NCBI GenBank assembly: GCA_964016985.1
Contig: OZ024825.1
Location: forward strand, 29,255,893-29,319,892
Length of the DNA stretch: 64,000 nt
From: Anodontia alba
Taxonomy: Eukaryota > Mollusca > Bivalvia > Lucinida > Lucinidae
Direction of reading: 5' to 3'
Below the pieces are notes generated by a model, which searched no databases, was not told the DNA's origin, and worked only from the letters and a program-made list of their open reading frames with translations. This document shows, in pieces, positions 56,285 through 64,000 of the stretch; positions within the stretch are counted from its first letter, which is position 1; every line of letters starts with the position of its first letter. A program made the translations under genes and the position numbers.

Positions 56285-56872
56285 AATCATAATTCTAGAT
56301 AAGGTGCATTTTTTTTTTTATAATTTTCTTTATTTTCTTTTATTTCTCCACAAAAAACAAATGCTGTGGTCTAACAAGTACCTACAACATTCTCCACAAC
56401 ATGTTGTGGTACTCATTAGATGTAACTCACTGTGTACTTCTAATGAGTACTCAGACCCAACATTTTTTTTAGGAGAAATAGGAAAATATTCATTGATTAT
56501 CAAGAACTATGATCAGCAATAAAGTTCGAAAATATTCTTTTTTCTTTTTTTCTTTTTTCATGTGAATTGTACACCAAGCAACTGATTCACATGAACTGTT
56601 AAGCCATATTTTCTTGGAAAAATAAAAGCAAATTGTTAGAATGTCTTCTGCTACAATTTTAACCCTTGTCCTGCCCAATAAATTAAGAAGTCACACCCAT
56701 TTCTAATTTGCAGCCAATCAGATTACTTGATCAAAGTTGTTGATATAAATTCACAAACTTAGTGGCAAACAGTGCAGAGCCAGATCAGTTGGCTTCTTCA
56801 GAAGACAACTGATCTGGATCTACACTGTTTGCAAAGGCAGGGTGTATCCAGGTTCAGCAGGACAAGGATTAA
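56285..56872. mobile_element. family B MITE, hairpin remnant, family P MITE
   Basis: B at 56285-56500 (TACTCATTAGATGTAACTCA). A worn CATGTGAATTGTACACC arm at about 56558-56605. P at 56659-56872 with TTAACCCTTGTCCTGCCCAA and AGCAGGACAAGGATTAA. Confidence 0.75.
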
Positions 56873-56920
56873 ACAAACATTATCAAATCTCTAAATAATA
56901 GGAGAGTATCAGGTAAATAT

Positions 56921-57057
<137 letters not shown>

Positions 57058-57147
57058 ATGTTGCTGGTACATATTAGAAATGCCTTGCCAAAGCACTGCT
57101 AATTTTGAACCACCATATTTACCTGTATACAGACCACCACTGAGCTG

Positions 57148-57764
57148 GAGCATGAGAAAACATACCCGACATGTGCGCCTACTGAAGACTCAAATCAGCC
57201 TGCACATTTGTGCTTTCTGATCAGAGTCTTCATTGTCCGCATAGAAGACTTTGCAACCTTGACTATCCAATGTGTGTCCAGGGAAGATTCTGATTAGAAC
57301 TGCACAAATGTGCAGGCTGATCGGAATCTGTGCTGGGAGCACGTCTACAGGTATGTTAATGCTGCTCATATATTTTCGTGGAGAAATATTGTATTCCACC
57401 TAATTACCGCACTGTGCACTTAGGTTTTTCAAAAATACTTGGAAAACTTGTGGTAAAATATGAATCTACCAACTTAGAGTACACTATTAATAATAAAAAA
57501 AAAAGGATCAGCGAAGACAAATCAAATGATGCTTAGCCGATGTTTTTATGTTTTGTTTTTTTTTTTCCTGATTTTCTTTATAAAAGCATATGCTATGGGT
57601 ACTCATTTGAATTGCATCAACAAGTCGATGCAATTCAAATGGGTACCCACAACACATGCCTTTATAAAGAAGTAGGTATGAGTACAATTACTGTAATCTG
57701 AAGACTATAGAATTGCTTAAATGTGTGCTTATAGGGGTATGTGCGGTAATTAGGAAGAATACAG
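57148..57764. mobile_element. worn family G MITE and a family E element
   Basis: G at 57148-57370 (GACTCAAATCAGCCTGCACA and back). E at 57391-57764: TATTCCACCTAATTACCGCA / GCGGTAATTAGGAAGAATAC with the inner hairpin TTGAATTGCATCAACAAGTC. Confidence 0.7.
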
Positions 57765-57832
57765 TAAAATACCAATACTTTTTGGCTGAAAAAAAAAGCA
57801 CTTTATCTAGAGCTATAAATTCCTTCATGTAC

Positions 57833-58101
57833 CTGAGCAGTTACTAAGATTATCTTCAGAATCTGGATCATTAATTTCCATGGACATCTCCTTTTGGCGG
57901 TAACCTTTTCATGTGGTCCCATAAAGAAGAATTTGAGCTTTCTGCGCAGTCTGTCTTCCATGCATGGTGTATAGTTAGATTTTCTTCTTGTCAGTGGGGG
58001 GCGCTGACCACCTGGTGGCTGTGGAGCTGATGGAGCATTAGAACTCTGTCCCCGCTGACCCAAGGTTTCGTCATTCACCGCCATGTTCTCCTGCTCTACG
58101 T
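57833..58101 (-). CDS. MCOLN: mucolipin coding exon 1 (N-terminus and start of TM1)
   Basis: Acceptor TTTTCTAG lies just before 58101 and donor CAG|GTACATG after 57833. I take the ATG at 58084-58082 as the start: it sits in AGAACATGG (A at -3, G at +4), gives 84 residues in this exon and ends in phase 0. The first 17 nt are then 5' UTR. An upstream in-frame start in a 5' exon is not excluded. The N-terminus is Pro/Gln-rich; residues about 46-69 hold the basic run RLRRKLKFFF and AKRR, matching the polybasic segment that binds PtdIns(3,5)P2 in mucolipins. The exon ends in the first membrane segment (LMIQILKIILVTAQ). No acidic dileucine signal is visible here, unlike human MCOLN1. Confidence 0.93.
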
Positions 58102-58118
58102 CTAGAAAAGACACAGAT

Positions 58119-58308
58119 AATAAGGCTTGGCATGCTCGGTAAAATTTTCAGCAGGTGATATTTTGAAATATTTTTCTTATTTTCCCAGAAAACTGGGTTT
58201 GACATTTCATGCAAATTGTCTCCAAAGGAGACAATTTGCATGAATTGTCAAACCCTGTTTCCTAGTAAAAGTAAGAAAAATATCATCACTGCTGAAAATG
58301 CCCAAAAA
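58119..58308. mobile_element. family C MITE directly upstream of coding exon 1
   Basis: GGCTTGGCATGCTCGGTAAA; hairpin AATTGTCTCCAAAGGAGACAATT. It starts 18 bp from the exon 1 acceptor, so it may contribute branch-site sequence. Confidence 0.8.
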
Positions 58309-58410
58309 ATACCTAATTATACTGTCCAGGCATTGGCTGTTGCTTCAGCACTTAAAATTTTCACATTAACCCTTAAAGCACTAAACTGTAGCAGACGGCA
58401 TTCTAAAACA

Positions 58411-60534
58411 AGAGGGCCATGATGGCCCTGTAACGCTCACCTGAGCAACATAGCACTTTGAGAACCTGATCTAGAACTGATCAAGGCAAACATTCTGATC
58501 AAAGTTCAAAATGATTATATTAACAAGTAAGACAATGTAGCATGTCTAATGGACTGTGAAATAAAGGTCAAGGTCAAATATGGATAACTGCACTCAAGAG
58601 GCCATGCTAAGATGTATGCATGTACTAAGTATCACTGGCTGTAGGAGCAATAGTTACTGAGAAACTGACCTAAACACAAGTACCAAATATTACTCTGTAG
58701 GACCAATAATTACTGAGAAACTGATCTAAATGGAAAAAACTTAAGAGAGTCACTGGACAGAAAACTATACATCACATTGAAATCATCAAGACAAACATTT
58801 TGAGCAAGATTCATGATGATCACTTCAAAAATGTGACCTCTAGAGCATCAACAAGGTTTTCCTTTGATTTGGCCAGGTGAACTAGTTTTTGATATCAAGT
58901 GTCCCAGTTTTAAACTAGACCTAGAAATCATCAAGACAAACATTTTGAGCAATATTTATGATGATTATTTCAAAAATGTGACCTCTGGAGTGTTAACAGT
59001 TTTCTGCTGATTTGGCTAGGGCACCTAGTTTTTGACCCCATGTGACCCAGTTTCAAACATGACCTAGAAATCATCAAGACAAACATTTTGAGCAAGATTC
59101 ATGATGATTGCTTCAAAAATGTGACTGCTAGAGTGTTAACAAGGTTTTCTGCTGATTTGGCCAGGTGACCTAGTTTTTGACCCAAAGTGACTCAGTTTCA
59201 AACTTGACCTAGAAATCATCAAGACAAACATGTTGAGCAAGATTCATGATGATTGCTTGAAAAATGTGACCGCTAGAGTGATAACAAGATTTTACGCTGA
59301 TTTGGCCAGGTGACCTAGTTTTTTACCCCAGGTGTTCCAGTTTCGAACTTGACCTAGAAATCATCAAGACAAACATTTTGAGCCAGATTCATGATGATTG
59401 CTTCAAAAATGTGACCGCTAGAGTGTTAAAAAGGTTTACTGCTGATTTGGCCCGGTGACCTAGTTTTTGACCCCATGTGACCCAGTTTCAAACATATCTT
59501 AGAACTCATTGGCAAACATTTTGAGCAGGAGACATGATTTTTGCTTCAAAAATGTGACCGCTAGAGTGATAACAAGAGTTTACGCTGATTTGGCCAGGTG
59601 ACCTAGATTTTGACCCCAGGTGTTCCAGTTTTGAACTTGACCTAGAAATCATCAAGACAAACATTTTAAGCCAGATTCATAATGATTGCTTCCAAAATGT
59701 GGCCGCTAGAGTGTTAACAAGGTTTTCTGCTGATTTGGCCTGGTGACCTAGTTTTTGAATCCAAGTGACCCAGTTTCGAACTTGACCTAGAAATCATCAA
59801 GACAAACATTTTGAGCAAGATTCATGATGATTGCTTGAAAAATGTGACTGCTAGAGTGTTAACAAGGTTTTCTGCTGATTTGGCCCGGTGACCTAGTTTT
59901 TGACTCCAAGTGACCCAGTTTTGAACTTGACCTAGAAATCATCAAGACAAACATTTTGAGCAAGATTCATGATGATTGATTCAAAAATGTGACGGCTAGA
60001 GTGTTAACAAGGTTTTCTGCTGATTTGGCCTGGTGACCTAGTTTCTGACCCCAAGTGACCCAGTTTCGAACTTGACCTAGAAATCATCAAGACAATCATA
60101 TTGAGCAAGATTCATGATGATTGCTTCAAAAATGTGACGGCTAGAGTGTTAACAAGGCTTTCTGCTGATCTGGCTCGGTGACCTAGTTTTTGACCCCAAG
60201 TGACCCAGTTTCAAACTTGACCTATATTTAATAAAGGCAAACATTTTGAGCAAGTTTCATCAAGATTGGGTCAACACTATGACCTCTAGAGTGTTAACAA
60301 GTTTTTTCTTTGATTTGACCTGGTGACCTAGTTTTTGACCCCAAGTAACCCAGTATGGAACTTGACCTAGATTTCATAGAGGCAAACATTCTGACCAAGT
60401 TTCATCAAGATTGGGTCAAAACTGTGACCTCCAGAGTGTTAACAAACTAATTGTTGACGACGAACGACGGAGGACGACGGACATAGGGTGATGACAATAA
60501 CTCATCCTGAGCTTTTGCTCAGGTGAGCTAAAAA
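58411..60534 (+). mobile_element. Helitron-like element H1 with ~144-bp tandem core
   Basis: 5' part ACAAGAGGGCCATGATGGCC then GCTCACCTGAGC (58435-58446). About 11 core repeats carry ACTTGACCTAGAAATCATCA, GATTCATGATGATTGCTTCA and TGGCC.GGTGACCTAGTTTT. Then GACGACGGACATAGGGTGAT and the hairpin CCTGAGCTTTTGCTCAGG (60506-60523), followed by TGAGCTAA. A hairpin just before CTRR and a 5' motif complementary to it fit Helitron/Helentron non-autonomous elements. No transposase. Confidence 0.7.
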
Positions 60535-60612
60535 AAAATTATTATTTTTCCGAGAAAAAATAGACTTGAAATCTCATGTGAATTATCTACCTAATTTTTT
60601 TCTCTGGAAATT

Positions 60613-62202
60613 AGAAACAAGAGGACCATGATGGCCCTGTAACGCTCACCTGAGCAATATAGCACTTTGAGAGCCTGATCTAGAACTGATCAAAGCAAAC
60701 ATTCTGATCAAAGTTCAAAATGATTATAACAAAGTTTTCTGCTGATTTGGCCCGGTGACCTAGTTTTTGATACCACATGACCCAGTTTGGAACTTGACCT
60801 AGAACTCATCAAGACAAACATTTTGTGCAAGATTCATGATGATTGCTTGAAAAATGTGACCGCTAGAGTGATAACAAGATTTTAGGCTAATTTGGCCAGG
60901 TGACCTAGCTTTTTGAGCCAGATTCATGATGACCTTTTCAAAAATGTGACCGCTAGAGTGTTAACAAGGTTTTCTGCTGATTTGGTCCGGTGACCTAGTT
61001 TTTGACTCTAAGTGACCCAGTTTCAAATATATCCTAGAACTCATCAAGACAAACATTTTGAGCAAGATTCATGATAATTGCTTCAAAAATGTGACCGCTA
61101 GAGTGATAACAAGGTTTACTGCTGGTATGGCCTGGTGACCTAGTTTTTGACACCATGTGACCCAGTTTCAAACTTGACCTAGAAATCATCAAGACAAACA
61201 TTTTGAGCAAGATTCATGATGACTGCTTGAAAAATGTGACCACTAGAGTGTTAACAAGGTTTTCTGCTGATTTGGCCCGGTGACCTAGTTTTTGATTCCA
61301 AGTGACCCAGTTTCGAACTCGACCTATAAAACATCAAGACAAACATTTTGAGCAAGATTCATGATGATTGCTTCAAAAATGTGACCGCTAGAGTGTTAAC
61401 TAGGTTTTCTGCTGATCTGGCCTGGTGACCCAGTTTTTGACCCTAGGTGACCCAGTTTCGAACTTGACCTAGAATTCATTGAGACAAACATAATGAGCAA
61501 GATTCATGATGATTGCTTCAAAAATGTGACCACTAGAGCGTTAACAAGGTTTTCTGCTGATCTGGCCCGGTGACCTAGTTTTTGACCCCAAGTGACCCAG
61601 TTTCGAACTTGACCTAGAAATCATCAAGACAAACATATTGAGCAAGATTTATGATGATTGCTTGAAAAATGTGACTGCTAGAGTGTTAACAAGGTTTTCT
61701 GCTGATCTGGCCAGGTGACCTAGTTTTTGACCCCAGGTGACCCAGTTTCGAACCTGACCTAGAAATCATCAAGACAAATACATTGAGTAAGATTCATGAT
61801 GATTGCTTCAAAAATGCGACTGCTAGAGTGTTAACAAGGTTTTCTGCTGATCTGGCCTGGTGACCTAGTTTTTGACCCCAAGTGACCCAGTTTTGAACTT
61901 GACCTAGATTTAATAGAGGCAAACATTTTGAGCAAGTTTCATCACGATTGGGTCAAAACTATGACCTGTAGAGTGTTAACAAGTTTTTTCTTTGATTTGA
62001 CCTGGTGACCTAGTTTTTGACCCCAAGTAACCCAGTATCGATCTTGACCTAGATTTCATAGAGGCAAACATTCTGACCAAGTTTCATCAAGATTGGATCA
62101 AAACTGTGACCTCTAGAGTGTTAACAAACTAATTGTTGACGACGGACGACGGACATAGGGTGATGACAATAGCACACCCTGAGCTTTTGCTCAGGTGAGC
62201 TA
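60613..62202 (+). mobile_element. Helitron-like element H2, sister of H1
   Basis: Same start (ACAAGAGGACCATGATGGCC; GCTCACCTGAGC at 60644-60655) and same end (CCTGAGCTTTTGCTCAGG at 62178-62195, then TGAGCTAA). Eight or nine core repeats, so shorter than H1, and with its first monomers partly deleted (60725-60920). Confidence 0.7.
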
Positions 62203-62251
62203 AAAAAAAAATGTCATCTGCAGCAGCTGTGATTGGCACTTTAAGGGTTAA

Positions 62252-63310
62252 GTCTACAGAGAAGAATATAAATGTCTGCCACATCTGTTCTGTAGAACAC
62301 TTATATTTGGCGGTCATTTTATTTTGGCGCTATTGGCTGTCAAGGAAAAAAACGCCAACATAAAAAAATGCCAATAAAGATCAAAGAGCACAAGAGAAAA
62401 ATAACAAAGTGGCAGAAATATATTCCCAATTAGCCCAAGCTCCCAGTCCCAAATTTTTCGTCAACCCTACACGATCTTGGCCAGAAGGTTTGATGCTTTT
62501 TTATAGTAGAGGCATACCAGGTGTACCAAGCACAGGTGAGAGTATGATATTTTAGAGCGGCAAAAGTCTTCAAAATGGCCACCATCCAAGATGGCCGCCA
62601 TCCAAATAATAACATTCACTTAGGCAATATGAAAACTTATTAACGTATTCCTTAGGTATATTTTTTTTTTCATTTAAAATATGTCAATATGTCTGCAAAC
62701 TAATATTTCACTTTAACAGATTAATTATCTGTACTCGTTACACAATCAAACAGCGATAACTTCCATATAAGAAAAAAAGAACAACGTTTTTTCTTGCAAT
62801 CATTACAATGTAAAAATGCAGTTTTTGCATGTACTATGATATATTCTGTCTTATTCCCATGTGCTAGCCTGTTTGAAGGTTAACAGTGTTTATTCTGTTT
62901 ATTAAAGAGCTTCATTCATTAGATTTAAAAACAGACTACAAATATATAGCACATATATAGACATAAACTTAGAGTGGGTGGGGTAAACAGTTTCACAGCA
63001 AATTAAATCTGGTTGTAGACACAATAAATACAGGTAAATTCTTGTGACACAGTCAAAAGTGTTAGTGGTATATCTTTCTGATGGATACCTTTCCATTTAT
63101 GTTTATGCATTAGAATCGAAATTGATCAGCTCTAGTATGTGATTACTAAGTAAGTAACAGATCACTATCCATCAGTTGTAATTAGATATATCGCTCACAC
63201 TTTCTGATTTGATCTGCTTTTCGACGGACGTCTAATTTGTGTTCGAATATTTCACAAATCTCATCTAGAGCTGATCTATTTCTTTATCAAAATAAATTTT
63301 ACACTTTCAA
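62252..63310. other. unassigned DNA upstream of mucolipin; possible YY1-like motifs
   Basis: Little repeat content. AAAATGGCCACCATCCAAGA followed by TGGCCGCCATCC at 62572-62605 gives two near copies of a YY1-type ATGGC site, which often lies near transcription starts. A mucolipin 5' UTR exon could lie here, but no donor is convincing. Short frames show no coding pattern. Confidence 0.25.
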
Positions 63311-64000
63311 CTAGTCTATAGACCTACAGCATTCAGTTTGCTCACATCTCCAATGCATCTGTCTCCAAGCGGATTCGTTCAAATCTTGACGCATGCCCAT
63401 GACAAGAGCAAGCAATATCACATCGCATTCCAATCCGCTTGCATGGACAATTTCTGATGCATTTTTCTTGCATTTACAGTAGGTATCTGTTACAAGATTT
63501 TCAGGTGTGGTTCTGCTTTGTAGCAAAATCGGTTTAGTCGACCCTGTTTCACAGCTCCAGCCAAACTTAAATGGATCTAGTACTTCTGGGACTGGTTCTA
63601 AAGCTGACACCCAAATGTATGTTTGAAACACAGCTCGAAGAACATGGTTTTGTAATACATCATCAGTTGGAGTTAAGGCCTCTAGATATTTATGACCTCC
63701 ATAATATACATGCGCTCTCAGAGAATTTAAGGTCTCAAATTCCTTATCCTTTGCATAAAGACGTACAAATATCTTGGTGGCCATAACGTTGACACGGTCT
63801 ATTACTTTCTGACTGCTGTCATCTTTGATGCCTCTGCTCATAGGAGCAAGTTCAGATTCCATTTGTAGTTCACTAATAGCTTTCATAAATGCCCGTTTAA
63901 CTTTCCCAAACACAAAACTATTTGTGTCACATCCACTAATAGCATGCAGCAATGGAAGCATGTCCCTGTCATTTTCATTAGACCCATGCACTGTTTCATG
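63311..64000 (-). CDS. partial uncharacterised HAISGCDT-family protein, open to the window edge
   Basis: An open frame enters from the right edge and stops near 63311, about 230 residues. Near its start it has LPLLHAISGCDTNSFVFGKV. A tract with this HA-x-x-GCDT-x-S-x-x-x-GK pattern recurs in large multi-copy invertebrate protein families, often on mobile or amplified genes; the GCDT core resembles that of PIN/FEN1-like nucleases. Downstream, KCKKNASEIVHASGLECD looks like a degraded CxC cysteine tract, with most of the expected cysteines missing. No intron border was needed inside. It reads as the C-terminal part of a protein whose N-terminus lies outside the window. Function not assigned; it could be a decayed copy. 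Confidence 0.55.
   Translation of the reverse strand, partial: HETVHGSNENDRDMLPLLHAISGCDTNSFVFGKVKRAFMKAISELQMESELAPMSRGIKDDSSQKVIDRVNVMATKIFVRLYAKDKEFETLNSLRAHVYYGGHKYLEALTPTDDVLQNHVLRAVFQTYIWVSALEPVPEVLDPFKFGWSCETGSTKPILLQSRTTPENLVTDTYCKCKKNASEIVHASGLECDVILLALVMGMRQDLNESAWRQMHWRCEQTECCRSID

Larger units (their letters stand above)
58366..62251. mobile_element. family C2 TTAA MITE carrying two large insertions
   Basis: TTAACCCTTAAAGCACTAAA at 58366 and GGCACTTTAAGGGTTAA ending at 62251. The middle survives at about 60535-60612 (CTCATGTGAATTATCTACCT). An uninterrupted relative lies at 16301-16490. Each arm took one tandem-core element, in the same orientation. Confidence 0.82.

Noticed and set aside
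58411..62202. Satellite DNA interpretation of the 144-bp repeats
   Set aside because: Both blocks have the same defined start and hairpin end and sit inside a MITE, which fits discrete elements better than a satellite array.

Overview
This window reads as nuclear DNA from an invertebrate animal, most likely a bivalve mollusc. That placement is an inference. It rests on AT-rich, intron-dominated DNA, one animal gene cut into small exons with GT..AG borders, tRNA-derived SINEs whose tails read like bivalve SINEs, and several repeat families with tandem ~145-180 bp cores and a terminal hairpin, resembling the bivalve 'pearl' / Helitron-like class. I see no prokaryotic gene organisation, rRNA, CRISPR or functional tRNA gene.

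The one host gene I recognise is a mucolipin (TRPML/MCOLN lysosomal cation channel) on the minus strand, spread over about 31.5 kb (58.1 kb down to about 26.6 kb). I placed 12 coding exons whose phases all agree, plus a tentative 13th with the stop codon. Together they give about 591 residues, against 580 for human MCOLN1. The exons carry the basic N-terminal stretch that binds phosphoinositide in this family, six membrane segments, four luminal cysteines, the NGDDMF pore motif and a C-terminal CCCC cluster. The minus strand at the right edge (63.3-64.0 kb) holds the C-terminal part of an invertebrate multi-copy protein with a HAISGCDT motif, open to the window edge.

Almost everything else is mobile DNA. 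Layout: 0.6-2.1 kb, hairpin MITEs and a long terminal-inverted-repeat element; 2.5-6.1 kb, four tandem 895-bp units, each carrying a SINE piece with a TTAA-flanked MITE inside it; 6.1-16.5 kb, scattered MITEs, an interrupted SINE and a GC-richer patch with a CRE; 16.6-20.0 kb, a triplicated 284-bp unit running into Helitron-like elements with tandem cores; 20-26.6 kb, MITEs and two SINEs; 26.6-58.1 kb, the mucolipin gene, its introns holding three mariner (DD34D) elements, a pogo-like remnant, a hAT-type element with an 8-bp target duplication, SINEs, tandem-core elements and dozens of hairpin MITEs; 58.4-62.2 kb, two tandem-core elements nested in the two arms of one TTAA-flanked MITE; 62.3-64 kb, little-marked DNA and the edge ORF.

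No operon-like cooperation exists here. The biology is a lysosomal channel gene enlarged by DNA transposons. The most interesting material is the set of unrelated tandem-core elements sharing one end architecture (short 5' repeat complementary to a 3' hairpin arm), and the reuse of one palindromic core in MITE families with different ends.
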